Under the pieces are notes generated by a model, which saw only the letters and a program-made list of their open reading frames with translations, was not told where the DNA came from and made no database searches. This document shows, piece after piece, positions 22,983 through 31,549 of a stretch of 64,000 bases of DNA. The stretch comes from Candidatus Epilinea brevis. Its GTDB lineage: Bacteria > Chloroflexota > Anaerolineae > Epilineales > Epilineaceae. The position numbers were made by a program, and so were the translations under genes. Numbering within the stretch: the first letter of the stretch is position 1; each line of letters begins with the position of its first letter. The stretch is from contig JADJUE010000011.1 in the NCBI GenBank assembly GCA_016710785.1, forward strand, positions 124,001 through 188,000, read 5' to 3'.

Positions 22983-23753
22983 ATGGCCATGAACACCAGA
23001 CCCAGTATCTCGGCGGTCTTTCCCTGCTACAACGACGCGGGCACCATCCCCAGCATGGTGCTGCGGGTCATGCTGGTGCTGCGCGAGCTGACCGACGACT
23101 ACGAGGTCATCGTCACCGACGACGGCAGCGCGGACCACGCCCTCGTCCTCCTGGACGAGCTGGCTCGGGTCTATCCGCGGCTCACAGTGATCCGGCATCC
23201 GGTCAACCAGGGCTACGGCTGCGCGCTGCGCTCCGGCTTCGCGGCGGCGAGCAAGGACCTGGTCTTCTACACCGACGGCGATGCCCAGTACGACCCCGAT
23301 GAGCTTCGCCTCCTGCACCCCGAGATGCAGGACGGAGTGGACATCGTCAACGGCTACAAGATCAGCCGCAACGATCCCTGGCTGCGCATCGTGGTCGGCC
23401 GCATCTACCACCACCTGATGCGCGGGTTGTTCGGCTACCCCATCCGGGACGTGGACTGCGACTTCCGCCTGATCCGGCGCAGTTGCTTCCAGGCCGTCAG
23501 CCTGGAGTCGCGCGACGGCACCTTGCCGCTGGAGATGGTCAAGAAGTTCACCGACGCGGGCTTCAGCTTCGTGGAGGTGCCGGTGCACCACTTCCATCGG
23601 GTGTACGGGCGGTCACAGTTCTTCAACGTGCCCCGCCTGCTGCGGGTCGTCCGCGACATCCTGCGGCTGTGGCTGAAGCTCGTATGGCGCAAGGAGCACC
23701 TGATCGCCGCGGAACAACCGCAGGCGAACCACAGCGAAAAGGGTCGGATCTGA
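22983..23753 (+). CDS. GT2 family glycosyltransferase
   Basis: This 256-aa protein has the GT-A fold motifs AVFPCYNDAGTI (about 11-22), YEVIVTDDGSAD and NQGYGCALRSGFAAA, plus the DxD-type YTDGDAQYDP that binds metal and nucleotide sugar. DCDFRLIRR and HFHRVYGRSQFF match the polyprenyl-phosphate glycosyltransferase branch. It lacks C-terminal membrane helices, although the end (LRVVRDILRLWLKLVW) could be amphipathic. It stands alone between the tRNA and a long gene-free stretch. Confidence 0.87.
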   Translation: MAMNTRPSISAVFPCYNDAGTIPSMVLRVMLVLRELTDDYEVIVTDDGSADHALVLLDELARVYPRLTVIRHPVNQGYGCALRSGFAAASKDLVFYTDGDAQYDPDELRLLHPEMQDGVDIVNGYKISRNDPWLRIVVGRIYHHLMRGLFGYPIRDVDCDFRLIRRSCFQAVSLESRDGTLPLEMVKKFTDAGFSFVEVPVHHFHRVYGRSQFFNVPRLLRVVRDILRLWLKLVWRKEHLIAAEQPQANHSEKGRI

Positions 23754-23758
23754 CGACG

Positions 23759-23774
23759 CCGGCCGATCGGCCGG
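23759..23774 (+). terminator. 16-bp palindrome after the GT2 gene
   Basis: CCGGCCGATCGGCCGG lies 6 bp after the stop codon. It is a possible hairpin terminator without a T tract. Confidence 0.4.
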
Positions 23775-23875
23775 AAACGCCCGCTGCCCCCTGCCGCAAC
23801 GTTTCTGGCCGCTCGGCGACTGAATGGCAGGTGAAGCCCATCGACGCGGACTGGGTCCGCCGGCGGGCCGGGCTT

Positions 23876-23921
23876 TTGGCAAGCGATGCTATTGCCAAGT
23901 GGCGCGGCCGGGTGTTAGAAT
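23876..23921 (+). promoter_or_regulatory. Promoter with overlapping dyad operator, upstream of the protease gene
   Basis: TTGCCA (23892-23897) and TAGAAT (23916-23921) are spaced 18 bp. The -35 box is half of an inverted repeat TTGGCAA (23876-23882), 9 nt, TTGCCAA (23892-23898), the layout of an operator. The stretch 23754-24097 contains no other gene. The leader after this promoter is about 170 nt and includes a second possible -35 (TTGACG near 24051). Confidence 0.55.
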
Positions 23922-24097
23922 GGTCACAGACCGTTCCAAGCCTGGGTCCTGGTTTCGTGTTCTGGGTTGCTGTATGCGTCACGGGACGGATTGGACGCAC
24001 GCAACCACCCCTGTTGAGCCCTCCTGCGCGATATCCCACCGTGCAGCGGTTGACGTTCGGACGCTCACCCGAGTTCACCCGAATTAGGAGCACCTCA

Positions 24098-24670
24098 ATG
24101 AAGTTCCCCCGCTTCTCCGCAGGGAGCGCCCTCGCGCTCCTGGGCCTGCTGATGGTCGCCGTCCCGACCGCGCAGGCTTGGACCGGCATGGGCCCGAAAT
24201 GGCCCACCAACACCAACAAGTACGACAAGAGCGGGCTGCCCAGCAACTGGCAGTCGGTGGCCGACTACAGCGCCCAGCAATGGACCAACGTCAGCCCCTC
24301 ACCGTTCACCTGGACCAGCGACGGGGCCAGCAACAACGACCTGGTCCGCGGCAACATCGATGGCGGCGGACGCACCTTGGCCACCACCACCATCTATTAT
24401 TCCGGCACGCGCATCACCCGCTTCGTGATGAAGTTCGACACCTCGGAGAACTGGTACCTGGGCTCCGGCTCACCCGCCAGCAATCAGGTCGACGGTCGGT
24501 CCGTGGGCACGCATGAGTTCGGCCACGCCCATGGCCAGGGCCACGCCCAGACCCAGTACTGCAGCGGCTCCGGCAGCGCCACCCTGTGCCCCTACTACAC
24601 CATGGGCAGCACCTGGGCCCGCTCGCTGGAAACCGACGACCGCAACGGCATCAACACCCTCTACCCCTGA
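24098..24670 (+). CDS. Secreted metzincin-like zinc protease
   Basis: This 190-aa exported protein has a signal peptide ending AQA-W (about residue 27). It carries the zinc-binding motif HEFGHAHGQGH at residues 139-149, the HExxHxxGxxH form of metzincins, and a Met-turn candidate YTMGS with Met169. Spacing and small size fit matrixin-like (M10) or related bacterial families. Four Cys near the active site (YCSG, TLCPYY) may be paired. No propeptide with a cysteine switch is evident. The ATG follows TTAGGAG. It shares a short intergenic gap with the next exported gene, so they are probably co-expressed. Confidence 0.82.
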   Translation: MKFPRFSAGSALALLGLLMVAVPTAQAWTGMGPKWPTNTNKYDKSGLPSNWQSVADYSAQQWTNVSPSPFTWTSDGASNNDLVRGNIDGGGRTLATTTIYYSGTRITRFVMKFDTSENWYLGSGSPASNQVDGRSVGTHEFGHAHGQGHAQTQYCSGSGSATLCPYYTMGSTWARSLETDDRNGINTLYP

Positions 24671-24708
24671 CCGCCACGCGTGACCTGCGCAGACAAGGAG
24701 CCAACCCT

Positions 24709-25350
24709 ATGAAGCCGTTTGCGATGATCGCCGCCGTGGTCGCCCTGGGCTTTGCCGCCTGGCATTACGCGGCCCCCGAACCGCAGGCTTTGGTGCATCT
24801 CATGTACCAGACCCAGACCTTCCCGCAGATGGCCGTCAAGGCCAACGCCGTCCTGGCCGGCCAGGTGGTGGGCATCGGCGGCACCCGCTGGAACCAGGAC
24901 GACGGCAGCTTCTGGGACCGCGAGATGAGCAGCGGGCAGACCGAGACCGCCCTGCCCTATTACGAGATCACGCTGCGCGTGGACGACCCCATCGTGGACA
25001 CCACCACGCAAAACCTCGCCGCCGGCCACGACGTGGTGCTGACCGTCGTGGGCATGAACCCCCGGGACGAGCAGGAGATTGCCACCAACCTGGGCATCGG
25101 CTCGGGCGACCACGGTCCGGAGGGCCTGCAGGTAGGCCAGCGGATCGTCGTCTTCGCCCAGAATACCCAGATGGCCTGGCGCGAGGGCACCAGGCCCGTC
25201 CTGCAGCTGATGGGCCATCCGGAGCAGGCCTACTTCACCACCGTCCGGGGCGGCAACTTCGAGAGTCATGCCCAGGAGGCGCCTTCCGGTAGCTTGGCGG
25301 ACCTGAAGGACCAGGTGCTGGCGCTGCGCGACGGCCAGACCACCGAATAG
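24709..25350 (+). CDS. Exported protein of unknown function, partner of the protease
   Basis: This 213-aa protein has an N-terminal hydrophobic segment (FAMIAAVVALGFAAWHYA) that serves as signal or anchor. The remainder is a beta-rich domain with VLAGQVVGIGGTRW, YYEITLRVDDPI, VVLTVVGMNP and GQRIVVFAQNTQM. Its style resembles the extracellular OB-like or 'exported metalloprotease-associated' domains found near secreted proteases. I do not recognise a named family. The gap to the protease gene is 38 bp with AAGGAG before the ATG, and a strong terminator follows, so the two form an operon. It could be an inhibitor or a sorting partner, which is inference only. Confidence 0.7.
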   Translation: MKPFAMIAAVVALGFAAWHYAAPEPQALVHLMYQTQTFPQMAVKANAVLAGQVVGIGGTRWNQDDGSFWDREMSSGQTETALPYYEITLRVDDPIVDTTTQNLAAGHDVVLTVVGMNPRDEQEIATNLGIGSGDHGPEGLQVGQRIVVFAQNTQMAWREGTRPVLQLMGHPEQAYFTTVRGGNFESHAQEAPSGSLADLKDQVLALRDGQTTE

Positions 25351-25407
25351 GGCCATCGGCGAATCTCTTCCGGATCCGCCAGTGCAGCCGGACATGAGCC
25401 GTTGTCT

Positions 25408-25440
25408 AGAAGGGACGCCCCTGTGGGCGTCCCTTCTGCT
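25408..25440 (+). terminator. Intrinsic terminator after the protease operon
   Basis: A 13-bp perfect stem AGAAGGGACGCCC / GGGCGTCCCTTCT with loop CTGT is followed by GCTTT. Confidence 0.9.
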
Positions 25441-25465
25441 TTGGAACTGTGATAGCATCCCCGCT

Positions 25466-25503
25466 GCAGCGACCTGTCCCATTCCCTGTGGACAGGTCGT
25501 TGC
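25466..25503 (+). promoter_or_regulatory. Long inverted repeat upstream of the subtilase
   Basis: The 14-bp arms GCAGCGACCTGTCC and GGACAGGTCGTTGC (one G-T) flank a 10-nt loop, about 70 bp before the subtilase start and after the preceding terminator. There is no T tract, so an operator or leader hairpin is more likely than a terminator. A TAGCAT just before it is a weak -10. Confidence 0.55.
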
Positions 25504-25574
25504 ATGATAGGGTCGGTCTGGTGAGTCACGCGCCCCGCGGCTGATCTTCGTCGCCATCATCCCAGGAGCTTGCC

Positions 25575-28500
25575 ATGTTCAACCTGCCCCGCGTCACCCG
25601 CTCATCGCTCGCGGCTTTCGGCCTGCTGCTGGCGCCCCTGCTGCCCGCAGCGGGCGCGGCCTCCCCGCTGCTGCCGCTGGAGGCCAGCCGCCGCTACATC
25701 GTGGAGCTGACAGCGGACCCCTTGGCCACCTACGACGGCCAGCTACCCGGCCTGAGTGCCACCGATCCCAACACCGTCGCCCGCCTGGCGCTACGCCAAG
25801 AGCTGGCGTCGGCGCGCGGCGTGACGCCGATGGCGATCGCCGAGGCGGAGCTTCCGCGGGTCTTCGGTGCCGCCCGGCTTGAGGCAGCCTCGCCGGCCGC
25901 CCAAGCCTACGTCCGCTACCTGCGCGAGCAGCAGGATCTGATGCTGGGCCGCATCCAGCGCGTGGCGCCCGGTGCACGGGTGCTCATGCATTACGCGGTC
26001 AGCTTCAACGGGATGACCGTGCGGATGACGCCTTACCAGGCCTCCCTGACCCAGCGGCTGCCGGGTGTGCGCAAGGTCACGGAAGAAGAGCCCGTGGAGC
26101 TCTTCATGGACACGGCCGCAGAGCGCATGGAGCTGCCCGGCGCTTGGGCGGACCCCCGCGTGGGCGGCCGCGCTGATGCGGGCAAGGGCATCCGCATCGG
26201 CATCATCGACGCCGGTATCGCCGGGGACCATCCCATGTTTGCCGATACCGGCTTCCAAGCCCCCCCCGGCTTCCCCAAGGCCTCGCGGCGGGTGGGCGAC
26301 CAGGTGGACGACCTGTCGGGATCGGCCGACACCATGGTAAACAACAAGGTCATCGTCTCCCGGGTCTACGTCAACCCGGAGATCGCGCGGCAGACCGATG
26401 CCAGCCAGATCACACCCTATCCGGACAATACCCACGGCACGCATGTGGCCGGCATCGCCGCCGGCGATGTGGTCGCCGGCGGACCCAACGAGATGGGCTG
26501 GGGGGAGCTGGCATTCTCCGGCGTGGCGCCCGGCGCCTACCTCATGGCCTACCGCTTTGACTTCGCCTACACGCCGGAGATCCTGCAGGCCATCGATGAT
26601 GCCGTTGCCGACAAGGCGGACGTGATCAACAACAGCTGGGGCACGGCCCTCATGCATATCGTGCGCGCGGATCAGCATCCGATCGCCCGCGGCTTCAAGG
26701 CCGCCGTAGCCGCCAACGTGGTGGTGGTGGCCGCCGGCGGCAACGCCGGCGCCGTGGGCGAGGCCTCCCTTGGCGGACCGCATCAGATGATCGACGAGGT
26801 CATCACCGTCAGCAACAGCGAGCATGGGCGGCGCTTCGCCTACAACCTGGAGGCCGACGGGCCGTCTTTGGAGAATGGCCTGAAGGTCATCGACGGTGGC
26901 CAGCTCTTCGCGCCCGGCGAGTCGCCCTGGTCCCGGATCACCGCGCCCGCCTATGCCAAGGAGATCTGTGGTGACACGGCCAACACCGGCGCGCGGGACA
27001 AGGTGGCCTACCTGGACTATACGGTCACCTGCACCAAGCCCGTGGTCAACGTCCCCGCCAACCTGGCCCAGTACATCCCGAACTTCATCCAGCAGGTGGT
27101 GGGGGCCAAACAGGCCGGAGCCAAGGCGGCCGTGGTCTACGTCAAGGACCCTGGCAAGTACGACGCCAACCAGGTGGCGCTGTTCAACCTGGTGAAGCAG
27201 CTCTTCCGCGCCCAGCTGCCCGATCAGCTCTACCACCTGCCCCCCACCCTGCTGGTGCTGAACACGGAGGCCGGAGATCTGGCCACCTGGCTGGAGGCGC
27301 GCAACCAGGTGGACCTGACCGTCACCATCACCCCGGAGCGGGTCATCGACCAGCGGCGCGCCAACCTGGGTGCCGACAGCACGGCCCAGGGCCCGGCGCC
27401 CCAGGGCTCGCCGATGAAGCCGGATATCTCGGCCCCGGGCACCAATATCCTGTCGGCGGTCATCGGCGGCGGTTACGCTGAGCTGACCGGCACCAGCATG
27501 GCCAGCCCGGCTGTCGCCGGCTGCGTGGCCGTCCTGCGGCAGGCCTTCCCCAACCTGAGCCCCGCTGACATCAAGGCCGCGCTCATGAATACCGCCGATC
27601 CGGTGGTGACCAACCCCGCCAACCCCCTGAGCCCGGCGCCCACCACCATACAGGGAGCGGGGCGGGTCAACCTGGCGCGGGCGATGGATCCGGGCTTGCT
27701 GGTGACGCCTCCCGGACTGGAGCTGGGCATGGGCTATGAACGGGTGGTGACCTTCACGCTGCGCCTGCGCGATCTTCGGCGGCAGCCGGTCGGTCCGGTT
27801 ACCTACCAGCTGATCCACCAGCCGCATCCGCGCAACGTGGACCTGGCGCCGCAGATGCCCGCGGCGGTCACGGTTCCGGCCGGCGGCGAGGCCAAGGTGA
27901 TCGTGAGCTTCGACTTCAACACCCTCCCCTTGGACGCCCCGGATTACTACGACGGGCGCATCCTCTTCCAGAGCCCCCAGCACGCAGTGCGCGTCACCTA
28001 TTCCGGCCGGCTGCTCGAGGAAGCCAAGGACGTCCTGGTCATCAACGCCCGGCGCGGCTTCACCACCAACGGCAATCAGGTCGTCTTCACCGAAACCACC
28101 GATTACCGCCAGCATTGGGAGAAGGCCCTGCAGCAGGCCGAGCTGACCTACGATGTCTGGGACATCGGCGAGGGTGGCCGTACCCGCATGCCCACCCTCA
28201 GCACCCTGCAGCGCTACCGAATGGTCGTCCTGGCCGGCGGCGACTCCAATGTGCCCCTGGAGGTCTACGACAACGGCCGCAGCACCATGACCGGCCTGGC
28301 CAACTACCTGATGGGCGGTGGAACCATGCTGGCCAGCGGCGCCTACTTCCCCGACAGCATCCGGTTCAACAACAACCAGAATTCCGGCAGCACGCATATG
28401 CTCAAGCGCTACTTCGGCGGCTTCGAGTTGACGGAGGACGATGCGGAACTGTCCGGCGGATTCAAGTCGGTGGCGGTGTTCAGCAAGCCGGTGCAGCTGA

Positions 28501-29270
28501 ACACCGGCAACGACCCGGACGCTGCCGCCAACGCCTACGCCATCGACCTGGGCGAACCGCTGGACACCGTGGACAGCGCCCCACGCGCCCAGGGTCGGCC
28601 CCCGGCCCCGGACAACTCGTGGAGCCATCTCGCGGTCCAACAGCTCTTTCCCTACATCCGCACCGTCATGGAGACCGAGGACGGGGCCGCGGTGATGACC
28701 GGTGTCAGCGGTGATCCCAGTCTGGAGAAGCCCGTTCACGGCCGCGACCAGGGCGTCACCTGGCGGGCCCTCTTCGCGGGCTTTCCGGTGGAGGCCGTCA
28801 GTGGCGACCGCAGCCACCTGACGCGGGTGGAGTTGCTGACCGAGGCCTTCGATTGGCTGACCGAGCCGGAGCCCCGTTCCATCCATATCGCGGCGCCCGA
28901 CGGCCAGGCACCCGGCCGGGAGATCCGCCTGCAGGCGCAAGCAGACTTGCCCATCGGGCACAGCGGCGTGGCTGGCTGGCGCTGGGACGCCGGAGACGGC
29001 AAGGGGATCCAGTCCACCACCCGCTCGGAGCTTCGCGTCACCTATCCGCGCGCCGGCAAGTTCACCGTGCGGGTGGAGCTGACCAGCAAGATCGGCCACC
29101 GCTACGTGGAGACGGTGGACCTGGACGTGGGCGGCGGCGGCATCACGCCGCGCCGCAGCCCCACGCCGGGCGGTCCGCCGGCCACTGCCACGGCCACGCC
29201 GGATCCGGGCGGACGGGATGAAGGGCGGATCTTCCTGCCGATGACCCTGATGAACGACGCGTTGCGGTAG
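25575..29270 (+). CDS. Giant secreted S8 subtilase with PA and PKD domains
   Basis: This is an extracellular serine protease of 1231 aa. Order: signal peptide (about 1-28), inhibitor-I9-like propeptide (RRYIVELTADPLATY to about 185), then the catalytic domain. Asp212 is in IGIIDAGIAG (usual form DTGI), His287 in NTHGTHVAGIA, Asn390 in VVVAAGGNAG and Ser641 in GTSMASPAVAG. A protease-associated insert lies between His and Ser (about 460-600). After the catalytic part come a Fn3-like domain (about 710-810) and a flavodoxin/glutaminase-like segment (DVLVINARRGF ... RMVVLAGGD). A PKD domain follows (WRWDAGDGKG, about 1135-1190), then a Pro/Thr stalk and the terminal IFLPMTLMN, a variant of the window's YLP motif. 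It probably stays on the cell surface. Confidence 0.93.
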   Translation: MFNLPRVTRSSLAAFGLLLAPLLPAAGAASPLLPLEASRRYIVELTADPLATYDGQLPGLSATDPNTVARLALRQELASARGVTPMAIAEAELPRVFGAARLEAASPAAQAYVRYLREQQDLMLGRIQRVAPGARVLMHYAVSFNGMTVRMTPYQASLTQRLPGVRKVTEEEPVELFMDTAAERMELPGAWADPRVGGRADAGKGIRIGIIDAGIAGDHPMFADTGFQAPPGFPKASRRVGDQVDDLSGSADTMVNNKVIVSRVYVNPEIARQTDASQITPYPDNTHGTHVAGIAAGDVVAGGPNEMGWGELAFSGVAPGAYLMAYRFDFAYTPEILQAIDDAVADKADVINNSWGTALMHIVRADQHPIARGFKAAVAANVVVVAAGGNAGAVGEASLGGPHQMIDEVITVSNSEHGRRFAYNLEADGPSLENGLKVIDGGQLFAPGESPWSRITAPAYAKEICGDTANTGARDKVAYLDYTVTCTKPVVNVPANLAQYIPNFIQQVVGAKQAGAKAAVVYVKDPGKYDANQVALFNLVKQLFRAQLPDQLYHLPPTLLVLNTEAGDLATWLEARNQVDLTVTITPERVIDQRRANLGADSTAQGPAPQGSPMKPDISAPGTNILSAVIGGGYAELTGTSMASPAVAGCVAVLRQAFPNLSPADIKAALMNTADPVVTNPANPLSPAPTTIQGAGRVNLARAMDPGLLVTPPGLELGMGYERVVTFTLRLRDLRRQPVGPVTYQLIHQPHPRNVDLAPQMPAAVTVPAGGEAKVIVSFDFNTLPLDAPDYYDGRILFQSPQHAVRVTYSGRLLEEAKDVLVINARRGFTTNGNQVVFTETTDYRQHWEKALQQAELTYDVWDIGEGGRTRMPTLSTLQRYRMVVLAGGDSNVPLEVYDNGRSTMTGLANYLMGGGTMLASGAYFPDSIRFNNNQNSGSTHMLKRYFGGFELTEDDAELSGGFKSVAVFSKPVQLNTGNDPDAAANAYAIDLGEPLDTVDSAPRAQGRPPAPDNSWSHLAVQQLFPYIRTVMETEDGAAVMTGVSGDPSLEKPVHGRDQGVTWRALFAGFPVEAVSGDRSHLTRVELLTEAFDWLTEPEPRSIHIAAPDGQAPGREIRLQAQADLPIGHSGVAGWRWDAGDGKGIQSTTRSELRVTYPRAGKFTVRVELTSKIGHRYVETVDLDVGGGGITPRRSPTPGGPPATATATPDPGGRDEGRIFLPMTLMNDALR

Positions 29271-29287
29271 ATGCGTCCCCCGCGAGG

Positions 29288-29311
29288 AGGCGCAGGGCAT
29301 GCCCTGCGCCT
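29288..29311. terminator. Bidirectional terminator candidate
   Basis: A 24-bp perfect palindrome (AGGCGCAGGGCA and its complement) lies between the convergent subtilase and acyltransferase genes. No T tracts flank it. Confidence 0.6.
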
Positions 29312-29370
29312 ACACGGGGGACCTTGCCGGAATGGTGATCCGCGCACCGCGCAGCCCGATCGGCCCCGCC

Positions 29371-30054
29371 CTACGCGCCCCCCGCCATCGCATCCAGCTG
29401 CGCCTGGGTCCACGCCTGCCATTCGGCGGCCATCTCCACCAATCGCGCGCGCGAAGCCTTCTCGTCGGGCGCGCCGGGCGCGAAGGGGTCGCGCGCCTCG
29501 TGGAAGCGCACCTGGATGTTTCCCGGCCGCGGTAGCCGGGAGCCCTTGGCCATGCGCTGGTCCACGCCCCACAGCACCGCGGGCAGGATCAGTGCCCGGG
29601 CCTTCTGCGCCACCCACAGGAAACCAGGGTCGAAAGGCTGCAGCCTGCCGTCCTGGCTGCGCGTGCCCTCGGGGGCTACGGCCAGCCAGTGGTTGCCCTG
29701 CAGCCCGGCCAGCATCTGCTTGATGGCCGGCAGATCCTGCTTGTCGCGGTTGGCGGCGATGCCACCGACCCGAGCGAAGACCGGGCCCAGCACCGGCAGC
29801 GAGAAGGTCTCGCGCTTGGTCAGGAAATACATGGGCCGCTGCACGGCCACCCCCATGGCGAAGATGTCCAATGAGCTGGTATGGTGCAAGAGCGCCACCA
29901 GCACCGGACGGCCGGGAGGCGGAAAATGCTCCTTGCCCGTCACCTTGACCCGCCAGTAGCTGTTGAACAGGCTGTTGAGTACCAGCATCAGGCCGCGGTA
30001 GACCCGCGGATTGTAGGGTGGCTCGAGAGCCAGGGTGTAGGCTCGGCCGTGCAT
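29371..30054 (-). CDS. plsC: 1-acylglycerol-3-phosphate O-acyltransferase (PlsC-like)
   Basis: This 227-aa enzyme acylates lysophosphatidic acid in phospholipid synthesis, or is a close relative. Block I is HHTSSLDIF (H-x4-D, about 57-65), block II is TKRETFSLPVLG, and block III is VAPEGTRSQDG (EGTR). ALILPAVLWGV resembles block IV. An N-terminal amphipathic or hydrophobic segment attaches it to the membrane. It is the last gene of the scpB-cmk-DUF1461 run, 65 bp behind DUF1461. cmk-plsC proximity is common in bacteria, which supports the assignment. Confidence 0.9.
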   Translation of the reverse strand: MHGRAYTLALEPPYNPRVYRGLMLVLNSLFNSYWRVKVTGKEHFPPPGRPVLVALLHHTSSLDIFAMGVAVQRPMYFLTKRETFSLPVLGPVFARVGGIAANRDKQDLPAIKQMLAGLQGNHWLAVAPEGTRSQDGRLQPFDPGFLWVAQKARALILPAVLWGVDQRMAKGSRLPRPGNIQVRFHEARDPFAPGAPDEKASRARLVEMAAEWQAWTQAQLDAMAGGA

Positions 30055-30119
30055 GGCTCAGGCTTCCTCGGATGGTGATGGCTCGCCGGCAGCGTGGCTC
30101 GGATCGGCCTCAGGCATGG

Positions 30120-30803
30120 TCAGGACCGGGGGCGCAGGGCCCGTGAAGCAGCGAGGGCCGCCAGGCTCTGCAGGGCCAGCAAGCCTACCAGAACCAGGGC
30201 CGTATCGTACCAGAAGCGGTCCGGGAAGAGGCGGATGAGGGCTGAGTCGGCCCCGAACTGCCAGGTGCCGGCGGCGAAGAAGAGGCGGTGCATGGCGGTG
30301 AAGGCCGCATCCCAGGCGATGAGGACGGCCAGGCCCAACAAGAGCAGGAGGCCGAGGGCCAAGGCGCCTCCCGCGGCCAGGGCGCGCGTCAGACCGACAC
30401 GCAGACTGCGGGGCCGCAATGCGAGGAGGGCCAAGGCTGCGGTGGCCAGCAGCAGGGCGAGCCAGCGGATACGGCCGACGACCTGGCGCACGTCCAACAG
30501 ATGGGCGATCTCGTCAGCCTGGTAGAGGGGCGCGTTGCGATGGCTGAGCGCCGCCAACAGCTCCGGTGGATCCTCGCTAAGGATGAAGCGGGTGGAGGGC
30601 ACGGCCATGGCCAGCCGCTCCTCGCGGCTGAATCCCGGTGAGAGCGGGTAACCGGGCCGGGCCATCGTCCAGCGCACGTAGTCGGTGCCGACCAGCAGCT
30701 GGATGGCCACTGCGAGGGCGCAGACCGGGAAGGACAAGACCGCCAGGAGGACGGCGAGGGCCATGGGTCGGGAGTCGCGAGCCGCGACGGCTGGCCCGCT
30801 CAT
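30120..30803 (-). CDS. DUF1461 (TIGR01906) integral membrane protein
   Basis: This 227-aa protein has four predicted helices and an extracytoplasmic loop between helices 1 and 2 containing DYVRW, Y.L..GFSREERLAMA and ALSHRNAPLYQADEIAHLLDVR. AMHRLFFAAGTWQFGADSAL follows, then IRLFPDRFWYDT, the family's signature. Function is not established for the family. The ATG at 30803 overlaps the cmk stop (ATGA), so it is translationally coupled. An earlier in-frame start at 30824 would overlap cmk further and is less likely. Confidence 0.85.
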   Translation of the reverse strand: MSGPAVAARDSRPMALAVLLAVLSFPVCALAVAIQLLVGTDYVRWTMARPGYPLSPGFSREERLAMAVPSTRFILSEDPPELLAALSHRNAPLYQADEIAHLLDVRQVVGRIRWLALLLATAALALLALRPRSLRVGLTRALAAGGALALGLLLLLGLAVLIAWDAAFTAMHRLFFAAGTWQFGADSALIRLFPDRFWYDTALVLVGLLALQSLAALAASRALRPRS

Positions 30804-31549
30804 CGCGGCAGCGGAAGCCCGCAAGCCGCCCGGCCACCCCGGGTGGTCAGCGCATCCGGCCAGCGGGCGACCAGGGCAAGGAGATGAGCCACCACCCCGG
30901 CCATGTCGCAGCGGTCCGTATCCACGACCACAGCGGTGGGAGCGATGGACAGGGGCGCCACCGCCCGGCCGCTATCCTTTCCGTCCCGGGCGACCGTAGC
31001 GGCCAACACCTGGGCAAAGGCGGTCGCCTCTCCGCGCGCCAGGCGCTCGCGCAGGCGGCGTCGGGCGCGCGCTTCCGCACTGGCATCCAGGTAGAGCTTG
31101 AGGTCGGCGTCCGGCAGCACCACCGTGCCGATGTCCCGGCCGAGCATGATCACCGGATGCTCTCGGGCCACGGCGCGTTGCGGCTCCAGAAGCGCAGTCC
31201 GCAGGGCAGAATGCCGAGCTACGGCGGACACGTTGGCGTCGATGGCGGGGTCGCGCAGGGCCCGATCCATATCGGCTCCGCCGAGTGTGACAGTGAGGTC
31301 CAAGGGGCTGCCGCTGCGGGGCACGACGCGCAAAGGCCGCCGCGCCAGCAAGCCCATCAAGGCCGCCTCGTCTTCCGGTGCCAGGCCGGCTTCCAGGGCA
31401 GCGGCAGTGACGGCACGGTACAGGATGCCGGTGTCCAGCCAGCGCATGCCCAGCCGCTGCGCCAGCAAGCGGCCGACGGTGGTCTTGCCGGCGGCGGCCG
31501 GACCATCCAAGGCGATGCGGCGCGGCCGGCGGCCTTCGGCCTCAGGCAC
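30800..31549 (-). CDS. cmk: Cytidylate kinase
   Basis: This 249-aa enzyme phosphorylates CMP and dCMP. The P-loop is IALDGPAAAGKTT (about 14-26), followed by MRWLDTGILYRAVT and the NMP-binding part. VIMLGRDIGTVVLPDADLKLYLDAS carries the RDIGTVV motif of Cmk. LID arginines sit in EARARRRLRERL. A GTG at 31549 is chosen; it lies inside the last codons of scpB (8-bp overlap), and no ATG is available before the P-loop in this frame short of scpB. The C-terminus (LTTRGGRAACGLPLPR) is longer than usual and basic. Confidence 0.93.
   Translation of the reverse strand: MPEAEGRRPRRIALDGPAAAGKTTVGRLLAQRLGMRWLDTGILYRAVTAAALEAGLAPEDEAALMGLLARRPLRVVPRSGSPLDLTVTLGGADMDRALRDPAIDANVSAVARHSALRTALLEPQRAVAREHPVIMLGRDIGTVVLPDADLKLYLDASAEARARRRLRERLARGEATAFAQVLAATVARDGKDSGRAVAPLSIAPTAVVVDTDRCDMAGVVAHLLALVARWPDALTTRGGRAACGLPLPR

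Noticed and set aside
25791..29300. Open frame of 1169 codons on the minus strand antisense to the subtilase
   Set aside because: It mirrors the subtilase codon positions, begins after an arbitrary ATG, and translates to Gly/His/Arg/Ala-rich sequence without domains. High-GC DNA commonly leaves such antisense frames open.
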